DNA from: Hyphococcus flavus | GTDB taxonomy: Bacteria; Pseudomonadota; Alphaproteobacteria; Caulobacterales; Parvularculaceae | NCBI RefSeq assembly: GCF_028748065.1 | Contig: NZ_CP118166.1 | Span: 1,689,501 to 1,753,500 of the forward strand | Direction of reading: 5' to 3' | DNA: 64,000 nucleotides | Translations under genes and position numbers: made by a program | The notes under the pieces: generated by a model | The model's input: only the letters and a program-made list of their open reading frames with translations | What the model was told of the DNA's origin: nothing | Database searches by the model: none | Part shown: piece after piece, positions 17,517-26,615 of the stretch | How positions within the stretch are numbered: the stretch's first letter is position 1 | Layout: every line of letters begins with the position of its first letter

Positions 17517-17631
17517 GCACAGTAGTAGCTGCCCATAGCTGACCACATTGGTTCATGATCAGCTTCTTTCGTTCTAGCGACACCGCCCTCATATTTCGTA
17601 ATGTGTGTCGAAATCATATTAGAGGCGTAAA

Positions 17632-17940
17632 ATGAGAGATTACATTTTCTGTTTCTGCGGCATGCTTCTTCTGGGAGCCTGCGCCACGGCAGATTCGACA
17701 AGTGCAGCAACCGCGAGCGAGTCAGCAAAGACACAAGTTGCTGCGACTGAGAGTGAAGCGGATAACAACAATCGCGATACGCGTATTATCTGCAAATGGA
17801 CGACAAAGGCCGGCACAAGGTTCGGTAGAAGGCTATGTATGACCGGACACCAATGGGCAACGCTTGCAAACGATAGCCGAGAGGTTATGGAAGATACACA
17901 GCGTAGAACGTCACAAAACTTGGGTCGCGGCGGCAACTAA
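17632..17940 (+). CDS. Small lipoprotein, tandem family member 3
   Basis: A 102-residue paralogue with MRDYIF N-terminus, lipobox LLGAC, a Ser/Ala/Glu-rich linker, CKWTTKAGTRFGRRLCMTG (C-x14-C), a Trp, and DSREVMEDTQRRTSQNLGRGGN. The 3' end is nearly identical in DNA to that of member 2 (ACTTGGGTCGCGG). AGAGGCG precedes the ATG. Convergent with the lytic transglycosylase gene. Function unknown. Confidence 0.8.
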   Translation: MRDYIFCFCGMLLLGACATADSTSAATASESAKTQVAATESEADNNNRDTRIICKWTTKAGTRFGRRLCMTGHQWATLANDSREVMEDTQRRTSQNLGRGGN

Positions 17941-17999
17941 GGCCGCCAAACGCTTTTAAGATTTGTTTCTTGAGTCCACGAGTAAAAAATTATTGAATG

Positions 18000-19757
18000 T
18001 CAGTCAGTTTGTTCGGCTATCCGATCAAGCGCTTCATATAGCGGTAATTCGCCTGCGGCTACTTTCTCGCGCGTAGGGGCGGGTTGTCCTAAGCGTGCGC
18101 GATAAACCCAGAAATTCGTAAGCACTTTTTCAACAAAATCACGGCTTTCACGATTGGGTATGCTCTCGATAAAAAGCAGAGGATCTTCGATATCTACGGC
18201 GCGCTTCCATCGGCGTAAGTTGCCCGGTCCACCGTTATACGCAGCCGCCAGATGGAACACATCACCGTCGACAGCTCTGGTCATCAAGTGGTCGACGTAA
18301 TTCTGGCCGAGTTCCATATTGAATGACGGGTCGTATAATTTTTCCCGGCCGCTTCTGTACCGAAGCGATCGATCGCCGGAAATAAAACTCGCTGTGCGCG
18401 GCATAAGTTGCATCAGCCCGCGGGCGCCGACACGGCTGGTGGCATCTGTCTTGAATTTGGACTCTTGCCGCATGAGCGCATAAAGCAATGCGCGATCTAC
18501 CTTGAAACCACTTTCGGGCATAAAATGCGGTACCGGAAAAAGGCCGGCTTCGAGCTCGCGTCCTTGTCCGGACAGAGCAATGTCTATCTGAGCGGCAGGC
18601 AGTCCCAGCATCATGGCCACAGCGAGGAGGTCAGCAGTTTTGTCGTCGTCAACAGAGCCGCTCGCCCATCGCAACTCTACATCCGCAAGCTGTTCCTGTC
18701 CGGCTTCTGCAAGTGCGATTGCGCGTTTCACACGCGGTTGGTCATTTACAAGCGCGGTCAATTCAGCCTGGGTAAGCGCCGGCGTTTTCCAGTTGTAGTC
18801 GTAATCGCGCCCAAGTTGGGCAAGAGCTAATTGGCCGTAGAATGTAAACGGAAAAGACGCCGCTATCTCCAGATTTGGAGTAACGTCGGCTGGGTGGCCC
18901 GCCGCAAGGGCTGTGCGGGCGGCCCAAAATCCAGCGGCAGCGCGTAAAGAGTCTTCCTGATAAGGCACTGCCGCCATAGATGAAAAATGTTCATAAGAGG
19001 CCGCGATATGGCCGTTTCTAAAATCAATGAGACCGGCGATCCAGTAGGCCAAGACTGCGCTTTGGCCATTACGCGCGGCGGCTTCTTTGGCAATCGTTTC
19101 AGCCGTATCGACGTAACCCTGATAATAGAGGCTTGCGGCGATCCATGATCGCATGCGGTCAAACTGGCGCCCGGTAATGGCGCCGCGTTTAGCGTGATTT
19201 TCGATTTCACGAAGAGCCTCGATGGCGCGTGATCGATTTGAAAGATATCGCACACGCCCTTCAATTCGATTTAGGCGCGGTTTGCCCGTCTGTTGGTAGT
19301 CGGCAACAAGGCCTGGATGCAATTCCTTGGATGCCTGCGTTTTCCATTTGCGAGGGACAGGGCGAATAGGGTTTGACTGGCCGCTGGGGCGACGCTTGCG
19401 GGCAAGGCTATATATTTTATCCGCTTCAGGATGATCGGCATAATAAGACATCCAGCGCTTTAGCTCGGAGAACTGTGAGCGGTAAGCTGTCGGGTGCATA
19501 TAGCGCTGATATTGCACGTATCCGAGCAGGACATTATCTTCGAGGGCTGCGATTTTCTTGTCGGCCTCCGACCATCGCCCCTCTTCTTGGAGTGTGAAAA
19601 TCTGCTCATAGAGGGCGGCGTCGGATTCGCTCAGTACTTTAATGGAGGCGAGCCCCGGCTCACTTGCAAGACTATCATTGGAATCAGAAGAAAGTTCAGC
19701 GGCTGCAAAACATGGAAACGCAAGTGCGGCTAGAACTGCTTGAAAACGAAACGCCAT
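18000..19757 (-). CDS. slt: Soluble lytic murein transglycosylase (Slt70-like)
   Basis: Periplasmic enzyme of 585 residues that cleaves peptidoglycan between MurNAc and GlcNAc, forming 1,6-anhydro ends. It has a signal peptide (ending CFAAAE), a long alpha-helical superhelical region (about 40-410) and a C-terminal SLT domain with the catalytic Glu in LMRQESKFKTDATSRVGARG, then LMQLMPRTA and AAYNGGPGNLRRW. Length and order match Slt70. The ATG at 19757 is preferred to a TTG two codons upstream. It stands alone, convergent with the lipoproteins on its left and in line with the minus-strand genes on its right. Confidence 0.93.
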   Translation of the reverse strand: MAFRFQAVLAALAFPCFAAAELSSDSNDSLASEPGLASIKVLSESDAALYEQIFTLQEEGRWSEADKKIAALEDNVLLGYVQYQRYMHPTAYRSQFSELKRWMSYYADHPEADKIYSLARKRRPSGQSNPIRPVPRKWKTQASKELHPGLVADYQQTGKPRLNRIEGRVRYLSNRSRAIEALREIENHAKRGAITGRQFDRMRSWIAASLYYQGYVDTAETIAKEAAARNGQSAVLAYWIAGLIDFRNGHIAASYEHFSSMAAVPYQEDSLRAAAGFWAARTALAAGHPADVTPNLEIAASFPFTFYGQLALAQLGRDYDYNWKTPALTQAELTALVNDQPRVKRAIALAEAGQEQLADVELRWASGSVDDDKTADLLAVAMMLGLPAAQIDIALSGQGRELEAGLFPVPHFMPESGFKVDRALLYALMRQESKFKTDATSRVGARGLMQLMPRTASFISGDRSLRYRSGREKLYDPSFNMELGQNYVDHLMTRAVDGDVFHLAAAYNGGPGNLRRWKRAVDIEDPLLFIESIPNRESRDFVEKVLTNFWVYRARLGQPAPTREKVAAGELPLYEALDRIAEQTD

Positions 19758-19881
19758 TGTCAAACCCTGTACTTGCCGCGTGAATTTTGCGGCTCGACAA
19801 CCACTTGGCCGCCGAATATCAAAAAATGGAGATAAATCCCCACCGCCCCGAAACTTACACCTAAGATTATCGTAATGTCAG

Positions 19882-20697
19882 TTAACGCTCCTTTAACCGC
19901 TTGGCGAGGTTTTGCAGATCCGCCCAGGCAAGCCGCTTTGAGGCGGGCTGCCGTAATAAAAATGCAGGGTGAAAAACGGGCAGAGCAGGGATGCGAAGAC
20001 CGCTGGAGGTCTCTATTTCGCGCCAGACGCCCCTGGCCCTCATAATGCCGGTTACCCCCAAAAGCGCTTGTAGCGGTGCGCCGCCCGCAATCATGACAGC
20101 CTTGGGCTCGGTAATTTCGATTAGCCGGTCCACAAAGGGTTTACAGACAGCGGTTTCCACGGCAGTCGGGGTGCGGTTGGCGGGTGGCCGCCAATAAATA
20201 ACGTTTGATATCAATGTGTTATGTTCGCGAGAGTGGTCAATTGCGGCTAGCATCTTGTCCAATAACTGGCCGGCGCGCCCGACAAAGGGCTTCCCAAGCC
20301 GGTCCTCGTCCCGCCCCGGCGCCTCTCCGATGACAAGAAGGTCGGATCCTGGAACGCCGTCGGTAAAAACCGTGCTTCTCGCGCCTGTTTTCAAAGGGCA
20401 GCCTTCGAAGGCGCGCACCGCTGCATCAAGCGCTTCAAACGTTTGGCAAGAAGCGGCGAGTTTTTCAGCCGATCTAATCGCTTCATCGGTAGATATGGAT
20501 TCCAGGGGAGTATTGTCTGCTTTTTCGGGGGCTAACCTTTGGCGTTTTACAGTCTCTATTTGCGGCGCTTCACCTGACCGAGGTTCGGACTGCCATGAGT
20601 AAAAATCGGAAGGGCTGGCGTCGATGCATTCATCCACACCCGCGTCTGCATACCACCGCAACAGGGCGTGTGCGGCCCGATGTTCACCTACTGTCAT
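19882..20697 (-). CDS. Uracil-DNA glycosylase, family 4-like, with incomplete Fe-S cysteine set
   Basis: Base-excision repair enzyme of 271 residues that removes uracil from DNA. Family 4 motifs are clear: VIGEAPGRDEDRLGKPFVG (motif 1) and PVFHPAFLLRQP (motif 2). About 95 residues precede the catalytic domain. Family 4 enzymes normally hold a 4Fe-4S cluster with four cysteines (CxxC, KCRPP, CxPF). Here only EGCPL and the VCKPF cysteine are seen; the first CxxC residue is absent and KCRPP reads YWRPP, so the cluster may be lost. The UdgX-type KRRIH insertion is not present. Sits in a minus-strand run with no obvious operon partner. Confidence 0.88.
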   Translation of the reverse strand: MTVGEHRAAHALLRWYADAGVDECIDASPSDFYSWQSEPRSGEAPQIETVKRQRLAPEKADNTPLESISTDEAIRSAEKLAASCQTFEALDAAVRAFEGCPLKTGARSTVFTDGVPGSDLLVIGEAPGRDEDRLGKPFVGRAGQLLDKMLAAIDHSREHNTLISNVIYWRPPANRTPTAVETAVCKPFVDRLIEITEPKAVMIAGGAPLQALLGVTGIMRARGVWREIETSSGLRIPALPVFHPAFLLRQPASKRLAWADLQNLAKRLKER

Positions 20698-20751
20698 GGT
20701 GCTATTGTATCAGCAAAATCGAAATGGCTAACTGTTGTGGAAAAGTAGTTT

Positions 20752-21441
20752 TCACTGGTCTGAAGCCGTATCGATCAGCGCTTCAATATCACGGTTCATG
20801 ATGTGAGAAGCAGCATTCGCCGCCTTAATATTAACAGTTGGAGCGGTAGAAGGCCCGTAGATATTCCGGGCCGCCTCACGGGCTGCTTCCTCAGTTTTGT
20901 TTCCAGGTGGTGAATAGCTAACAGTTGTTCTGTTTTCAGTTAAGAATTCTGCGCGCCTGTCAACGAAAACCTGAATAGCGTTCATTACCACCTCTTTTGT
21001 GATGCCGCCGGCTGCAAGGATCTCCGTACGCAAAATAATAGAAGAGCGAGCATCAATAACTTTAAAATAAAAAGAGCGGCTATTTGATAGATTAAACTCA
21101 ATATTGGAAAGCTCGTCTTTCGGCAAAACGGTTAGTATCAAGATACCTTCAAATGGGCCGCCATTGGAGTCTTTATATTGGCTGCCGATACCGCCGACTG
21201 AAATCGGCATATCAAGTTCTGGGGCGGTCAGCACCAGATAGGGGCTTCCTGCAGATGTCTGCCTGCGGACGACAGTCATGGCGTCATTATTGTAATGCAG
21301 CTCGGACAGAATTTCTTCAAGCTGCTCTATGGTGAAGCCGTCGTAAATATACGAATCTGTTTGCGCTATAGCGGAGGCGCCCGCCAACAGAAACAAACAG
21401 CATGCGGAAAACCCGCTTGCGCGCAGAAGTTTTAATACCAT
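20752..21441 (-). CDS. Secreted YbjN-domain protein
   Basis: A 229-residue protein with a signal peptide ending about SAIAQ. A YbjN-like (T3SS-chaperone-like fold) domain follows: YDGFTIEQLEEILSELHY opens it, then alternating beta strands and NAIQVFVDRRAEFL as the last helix. The C-terminal about 60 residues are Ala/Glu-rich and unique. The ATG at 21441 with GAGGGG eight bases upstream is chosen; an upstream in-frame ATG (21468) is less likely. A second exported YbjN protein occurs at 46064-46792. Function is not known for the exported branch of this family. Confidence 0.7.
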   Translation of the reverse strand: MVLKLLRASGFSACCLFLLAGASAIAQTDSYIYDGFTIEQLEEILSELHYNNDAMTVVRRQTSAGSPYLVLTAPELDMPISVGGIGSQYKDSNGGPFEGILILTVLPKDELSNIEFNLSNSRSFYFKVIDARSSIILRTEILAAGGITKEVVMNAIQVFVDRRAEFLTENRTTVSYSPPGNKTEEAAREAARNIYGPSTAPTVNIKAANAASHIMNRDIEALIDTASDQ

Positions 21442-21529
21442 TTCTCGCCCCTCAATTAGCAGGCCCATGCTAACTCAACAGATTAGTTTGTCCACGAATG
21501 AGAAGAGAGAATTCTGGTGCTAGGGATGC

Positions 21530-22168
21530 TCAAACTGAGCTTGCCAGCATAAGTTGCGCCCCATAGTAGAGCGGAAGGCCCCATGCCTTGTTCCTGAAGC
21601 CAGGCTTTACAAACTGTTCTTTCGCTACACTCAGGTCTGATATGGCAAACCCGAAAGCGCCCAAAATTATCAGATAGTACGGGGCTGCCCCGCTGGGAGG
21701 GGCTGCAATGACACTAGTAGAAACCATGCACGCAATGATCGCGGCGTATCCGATAACAGGCCACCGAAAAGCGCCAAGATAGGGCCACAGCCAGCGCAGC
21801 GTTAGAAGGGCCAAGATGGTTGTTCCGACAAGAGCGATAACATAGAGCGACCCAATACCTGTTTCCACCGAGAGAAACGCGCCGATGTAAGCCGCATGCC
21901 CTATGGCGAAGGCGCCCATGCCAGCGAGAAAGGTTCGGTTGCCGTTGGAAATCAGCAGAACGTCACCAACCGCGCAAAAAACCAAAGCCGCGAGAACCCA
22001 CACACCGTAGACAGTTTGATCAGCGCCAAATGCTATCGCCGTCAGGATAAAGCTCGCGGATGCCAGCGGCTTAGCGAACCATCGCCAGCGAAACGTGTTC
22101 TTGTATTCACCCCAGACCAACAACCCGGTGAATAGAGTGCAGGAAACAATAAAAATAGCGGGCGGCAT
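21530..22168 (-). CDS. YhhN/TMEM86-family membrane protein (lysoplasmalogenase-like)
   Basis: Integral membrane protein of 212 residues with about eight hydrophobic helices. The YhhN pattern is visible: an early KPLASASF, then FCAVGDVLLI with the conserved Asp, and GAFGFAISDLSVAKEQF with a second Asp. Animal TMEM86 members hydrolyse lysoplasmalogens; activity of bacterial YhhN proteins is poorly known. Minus strand, divergent from the ETF-QO gene with 133 bp between. Confidence 0.85.
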   Translation of the reverse strand: MPPAIFIVSCTLFTGLLVWGEYKNTFRWRWFAKPLASASFILTAIAFGADQTVYGVWVLAALVFCAVGDVLLISNGNRTFLAGMGAFAIGHAAYIGAFLSVETGIGSLYVIALVGTTILALLTLRWLWPYLGAFRWPVIGYAAIIACMVSTSVIAAPPSGAAPYYLIILGAFGFAISDLSVAKEQFVKPGFRNKAWGLPLYYGAQLMLASSV

Positions 22169-22301
22169 CAGCGTTCAGCCTATATTGAGCCGTATTTGTC
22201 GGTTGCGGCGATCCAGCATGCCGAGCAACATGGCTTTTTCCGTCGATTTTTGCCAGAACCACGTCTGAAAACCATATGAAACTTGCCGAAGAGAGACATC
22301 A

Positions 22302-23981
22302 ATGACGAGCGAAACACCCGAACGCGAATCCATGGAAATTGACGTGGTTATCGTTGGTGCAGGGCCTGCGGGTCTTTCGGCGGCAATTCGATTGAAACAG
22401 CTCGCAGCGGATAAGGGCGCCGATCTACATGTGGTCGTTGTGGAGAAAGGCTCGGAAGTCGGGGCGCATATCCTTTCCGGCGCTGTTCTGGACCCTTCTG
22501 GACTGGACCAGCTCTTGCCAGGTTGGCGTGAGATGGCTTCGCCCATCGACACGCCGGTAACGTCTGAAAGTTTCAAGGTTCTGGGGCCGAGCGGCTCTGC
22601 TTCCCTGCCGGTTTTCGCGATGCCCGGCATGGTCAAGAACCACGGCTGTTACATTGTCTCTATGGGCAATGTTTGTCGTTGGCTCGCTGAAAAAGCCGAA
22701 GAGTTGGGTGTTGAAATCTATCCAGGTATGGCCGCCTCGCAACTGCTCTATCGGGAAGATGGCTCGGTACGCGGGGTCGTTGTTGGCGAGATGGGTATTG
22801 GTCAGGACGGAGAAAAGAAGGATTCTTACGAACCAGGTATGGAGCTCGTAGGAAAGTATGTGCTCATTGCTGAAGGGGTAAGGGGTTCTCTCGCTAAACA
22901 GCTTATTGAAAAATTTAATCTGGCCGACGAGAGTGATCCGCAAAAGTACGGTATCGGATTGAAAGAGCTGTGGGAGATTAAGCCGGAGAAAAGCCGTCCC
23001 GGTCATGTTCAGCATACATTCGGGTGGCCGTTAAAGGACGATACTGGCGGCGGTTCGTTCTGCTATCATTATAACGACAATACAATTGCGCTCGGGTTTG
23101 TTGTCCATCTTAACTACAAAAACCCATACCTTTATCCGTATGGAGAGTTTCAGAAATTCAAAACGCATCCTGAAATTGCCGAACTTCTTGAGGGAGGTAA
23201 GCGGCTTGCGTATGGCTCGCGTGCAATAACAGAGGGTGGCTATCAGTCCGTCCCGAAACTAAGCTTCCCGGGCGGTGCGCTTATCGGCTGCGCCGCAGGT
23301 TTCGTGAACGTGCCGCGAATTAAGGGCAACCACAACGCCATGTTGACCGGCATGATGGCGGCAGATGCTGTTTTTGAAGCTGTCGCCGAGGGGCGAGAGG
23401 GCGATGAGCTGACCGGCTACCAGGAAAGGTACGACGTTTCGCCAGTGAAAGCGGAGCTCTTCAAGGCGCGCAATGCGAAGCCGCTTTGGACAAAGTTTGG
23501 CACGCGGCTCGGGGGCATCGGTTTTTCAGGGCTCGATCTATGGACGAATTCGATCGCGCCCGGGTTTTCATTTTTTGGCACGTTGCATCATGACAAAACA
23601 GATGCGGCAGCGACGGAACCGGCGTCGAAGCACAAACCAATCGATTATCCGCGTCCCGATGGTGAAACCACTTTTGATCGCCTGACGAATGTGGCCTTTT
23701 CAGCTACTAATCATGAAGAAGATCAGCCAGCGCATCTGAAACTTAAGGATCCGTCAATCCCGATAGGAGTTAATTTGCCAGAGTTTGCCGAGCCGGCGCA
23801 GCGTTACTGTCCGGCTGGGGTTTACGAGGTTGTGACAGAAGCAGGCGGCGGTGAGCCAAAGTTTCAGATTAACGCGCAAAACTGCGTGCATTGTAAGACT
23901 TGCGATATTAAGGACCCGTCACAAAATATTGTCTGGGTGACGCCGGAAGGCGGGGGCGGTCCAAACTATCCGAATATGTGA
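22302..23981 (+). CDS. etfD: Electron transfer flavoprotein-ubiquinone oxidoreductase
   Basis: Membrane-attached flavo-iron-sulfur enzyme of 559 residues that passes electrons from ETF (fatty-acid and amino-acid oxidation) to ubiquinone. The FAD dinucleotide-binding motif VDVVIVGAGPAGLSAAIRL is near the N-terminus, GGALIGCAAGFVNVPRIKG mid-protein, and the 4Fe-4S ligands near the C-terminus: YCPAGVYE and NCVHCKTCDIKDPSQNI. The end GGGGPNYPNM is typical. Length matches the family. First of an apparent four-gene plus-strand run with the TPR lipoprotein, ispE and a WecA-like gene. Confidence 0.97.
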   Translation: MTSETPERESMEIDVVIVGAGPAGLSAAIRLKQLAADKGADLHVVVVEKGSEVGAHILSGAVLDPSGLDQLLPGWREMASPIDTPVTSESFKVLGPSGSASLPVFAMPGMVKNHGCYIVSMGNVCRWLAEKAEELGVEIYPGMAASQLLYREDGSVRGVVVGEMGIGQDGEKKDSYEPGMELVGKYVLIAEGVRGSLAKQLIEKFNLADESDPQKYGIGLKELWEIKPEKSRPGHVQHTFGWPLKDDTGGGSFCYHYNDNTIALGFVVHLNYKNPYLYPYGEFQKFKTHPEIAELLEGGKRLAYGSRAITEGGYQSVPKLSFPGGALIGCAAGFVNVPRIKGNHNAMLTGMMAADAVFEAVAEGREGDELTGYQERYDVSPVKAELFKARNAKPLWTKFGTRLGGIGFSGLDLWTNSIAPGFSFFGTLHHDKTDAAATEPASKHKPIDYPRPDGETTFDRLTNVAFSATNHEEDQPAHLKLKDPSIPIGVNLPEFAEPAQRYCPAGVYEVVTEAGGGEPKFQINAQNCVHCKTCDIKDPSQNIVWVTPEGGGGPNYPNM

Positions 23982-23994
23982 GAGGTGTTCTCGA

Positions 23995-25725
23995 GTGTTG
24001 CGCAGAGTGAAGTACATCGGGTTTTGTCTTGGTTTGATGGCGTTTCCATCAGGGTGCGCAACGCCGCAACCCGAAGAGTCCGTAGTTGGGGATTACTTGT
24101 CGGGTCGGTTTGCTGCTCAAGCGAACGAGGTCGGCGCTGCAGCAAACGCGTTCGAAGGGGCGCGCTCTGAACTTGCTGCGACAGATGAGGTGTTGCGCAG
24201 CGCCTTTCTTTATCAGCTGGCTGCCGGCGATGTTGAAAACGCCTCTTCTCTCGCGGATGAAATACTCGACAATGATGAGCCGGAAGATGACGATCTGGCT
24301 CGGCTGACGCTTGCAGCGAAGGCGCTTCGAGATGAGAATTACCAGGAAGCGCGAACCGCGCTCGCTGCGGATGCGCAAATCGACTATCTCGCTGCGCCCA
24401 TGCTTATCCTTGATGCCTGGGCCATCACTGGCGCGAATGATGCGCGCGCAGGGCTGCAAGTTCTGGCGCAACAGGATAAGGAAATTTTTCGCGGCTTTCA
24501 TCCATTGCATCAAGCTTTGCTGTTTGAAAAAGCCGATCTCATCTCGGAGGCCGAGACAGCGCATCAGCTTTCATTGGCGACTTACGGCGGACTTGTCGGG
24601 TTTGAGGCCTACGGCGCGTTTTTGGAACGCACGGGCGAGGACGGGGCCGCCGAAGCCTTCTATAATCAGGTATTAGACAATAGCGGTCTTGCCCGCGTTA
24701 TCGCCAAGCAAGGGCTGCAACGGATAAAAAAAGGCAAAGCGAGCAACAGTTTTGCCAACACATCCCCTGCGCAAGGCGGCGCGCTCGCGCTCCATGCATT
24801 CGCTCAAGCGATCCTCGAGCAAATTGAGGAACAGCGCAGTGCAGCAGAAGAAGCGGGTTTTCGTATTGGCGACCCTAATTACGATATGCCGTTGGCGCTG
24901 ATACAGATAGCACTCTACCTCGACCCTTCATTTGATCACGGGCAATGGCTCGCCGGACGGATTTTGAACATTTATGGGGACACGGAAAACGCTATTTCCA
25001 TGTTCAAGCGTATTCCTCAGTCGTCACCGTATTTCGGGCAAGCGCAAATAGACATTGCAACCGGGCTTGTCGAAGTCGACCGTGCCAGTGAGGCGTTAAA
25101 AATACTGCGCGCAGCCACACGAAACCCCAACGCTGGCGAGGAAGCGAGATTTCAATTTGCAAATCTTCTCGTCAAAGAAAAACAATATGATGCAGCAATC
25201 AGTGTTTTTGATGATTTGATTGACGCTCTGCCGCAGGAGCCGCCTACGGATACCTGGCGTTATTTTGTCGCTCGCGCCGCGACTCACATGGAAGTCGATC
25301 AGTGGAAGAAAGCGGAACCTGACCTCATTCGAGCCGTTGAAATAGCCCCAAAGCAAGCAATTGCGCTGAATTATCTGGGGTATTCGTGGGCTGAAAGGGG
25401 TGAAAATCTCGAAAAAGCATTCGACCTCATCGAGCAGGCTGTCGCCTTGGAACCGAACTCCGGTGCTTATATCGATAGTCTCGGTTGGGCGTATTATCAG
25501 AGTAATGACTTTCAAACCGCCGTTGGTCATTTAGAGCATGCTGCTTCGCTTGAGCCTTCAGATCCGACCGTGACCGACCATCTTGGTGATGTTTACTGGC
25601 GTTTGGGCCGCAAGATTGAAGCTCGCTATCAATGGCGGCATGTGCTGGAGTTGAACCCGAAAGACAAGCTGCGCGAGGCGGTCGAGAAGAAATTGAAAGA
25701 TGGTTTGCCGGAACTCAGTAAATGA
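23995..25725 (+). CDS. TPR lipoprotein
   Basis: A 576-residue protein with many tetratricopeptide repeats. The N-terminal hydrophobic segment ends in a lipobox-like GCATP, so it is probably a lipoprotein. The repeats are clearest near the C-terminus (LNYLGYSWAERGENLEKAFDLIEQAVALEP and IDSLGWAYYQSNDFQTAVGHLE). The GTG at 23995 is used, only 13 bases after the ETF-QO stop, with GAGAGG upstream. It overlaps the ispE start by four bases. Conserved next to ispE in many alphaproteobacteria (from memory), but its partner is unknown. It may scaffold an envelope complex. Confidence 0.85.
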   Translation: MLRRVKYIGFCLGLMAFPSGCATPQPEESVVGDYLSGRFAAQANEVGAAANAFEGARSELAATDEVLRSAFLYQLAAGDVENASSLADEILDNDEPEDDDLARLTLAAKALRDENYQEARTALAADAQIDYLAAPMLILDAWAITGANDARAGLQVLAQQDKEIFRGFHPLHQALLFEKADLISEAETAHQLSLATYGGLVGFEAYGAFLERTGEDGAAEAFYNQVLDNSGLARVIAKQGLQRIKKGKASNSFANTSPAQGGALALHAFAQAILEQIEEQRSAAEEAGFRIGDPNYDMPLALIQIALYLDPSFDHGQWLAGRILNIYGDTENAISMFKRIPQSSPYFGQAQIDIATGLVEVDRASEALKILRAATRNPNAGEEARFQFANLLVKEKQYDAAISVFDDLIDALPQEPPTDTWRYFVARAATHMEVDQWKKAEPDLIRAVEIAPKQAIALNYLGYSWAERGENLEKAFDLIEQAVALEPNSGAYIDSLGWAYYQSNDFQTAVGHLEHAASLEPSDPTVTDHLGDVYWRLGRKIEARYQWRHVLELNPKDKLREAVEKKLKDGLPELSK

Positions 25726-26588
25726 TCGTCGAGACTGCGCCTGCAAAAATCAATCTGTACCTCCATGTCGGACCACTGCGATCAGATGGGTTTCATGAAC
25801 TTGCCAGCCTTTTTGTGTTCGCAAGCAAGGGAGACATTGTTCAGGTTGAAGCCAGCAATAATATAACCCTTGAAATAACCGGCCCTTATGCGGAAGAGCT
25901 TGCCGGCGCTCCTGTTAAAGAAAATCTTGTATGGCGAGCCGCTGAGGCGTTGCGGTCTGCAACCCAGACTAATCATGGCGCCGCCATTACATTAAATAAA
26001 CAACTTCCCGTAGCGGCGGGTGTCGGCGGCGGTTCAGCTGATGCGGCTGCTGCTTTGCGTGCGCTGGGGCGGCTCTGGAAAGTGGACATATCAACCGACG
26101 CGCTGGAACGTCTTGCATTTCGGCTTGGCGCCGATGTGCCGGCTTGTTTGTATCGGTCGCCAGTCAGTGTGACAGGCGCAGGCGAACGGGTTGAAGCTGG
26201 CCCAGCGTTGCCGCCACTGTGGTGCTGTCTGGTAAATCCAGGGGTTCCCATGCCCACCGGACCAATCTTTCGCGCATTCGATACAGCCTATAAGAACCCG
26301 AAACTTCCGGAAACCGTTGTGATGGGGAGGGTCGACTACACCACGCTTAGTTTCGCGCTTCAGCAAACCAGCAATGATTTAGAACCTTTCGCATGCGAAA
26401 GAGCGCCGGTCATATTAAGCGTCTTGGAGCAAATGCGATCCGCGCCCGGCGCTATGCTGGCGCGCATGTCTGGCAGTGGCGCGACATGTTTTGGTTTATT
26501 TTCTTCCGGCGCGGCGGCTGAAAGGGCCGCACAAAAAGCGCGCGGACATGGCTGGTGGGCCTTGGCCTCGGCGCTCCATGTACGCTAA
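25722..26588 (+). CDS. ispE: 4-diphosphocytidyl-2-C-methyl-D-erythritol kinase
   Basis: GHMP-family kinase of 288 residues in the MEP isoprenoid pathway; it phosphorylates CDP-methylerythritol. It begins APAKINLYLHVGPLRSDGFHEL and has the ATP-binding motif LPVAAGVGGGSADAAAALRAL, then LGADVPACL and the C-terminal MSGSGATCFGLF. The ATG overlaps the previous gene's stop (ATGA), consistent with coupled translation. Isoprenoid supply links it loosely to the WecA-like transferase downstream and to the polyprenyl synthase convergent to it. Confidence 0.97.
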   Translation: MIVETAPAKINLYLHVGPLRSDGFHELASLFVFASKGDIVQVEASNNITLEITGPYAEELAGAPVKENLVWRAAEALRSATQTNHGAAITLNKQLPVAAGVGGGSADAAAALRALGRLWKVDISTDALERLAFRLGADVPACLYRSPVSVTGAGERVEAGPALPPLWCCLVNPGVPMPTGPIFRAFDTAYKNPKLPETVVMGRVDYTTLSFALQQTSNDLEPFACERAPVILSVLEQMRSAPGAMLARMSGSGATCFGLFSSGAAAERAAQKARGHGWWALASALHVR

Positions 26589-26615
26589 AAATCGCTATTC
26601 GCTGAAAAGCCGGAC

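Noticed and set aside
17537-17566. AGCTGA...TCAGCT hairpin after lipoprotein gene 2 as a terminator
   Set aside because: Short stem with a long loop and no proper T-run.
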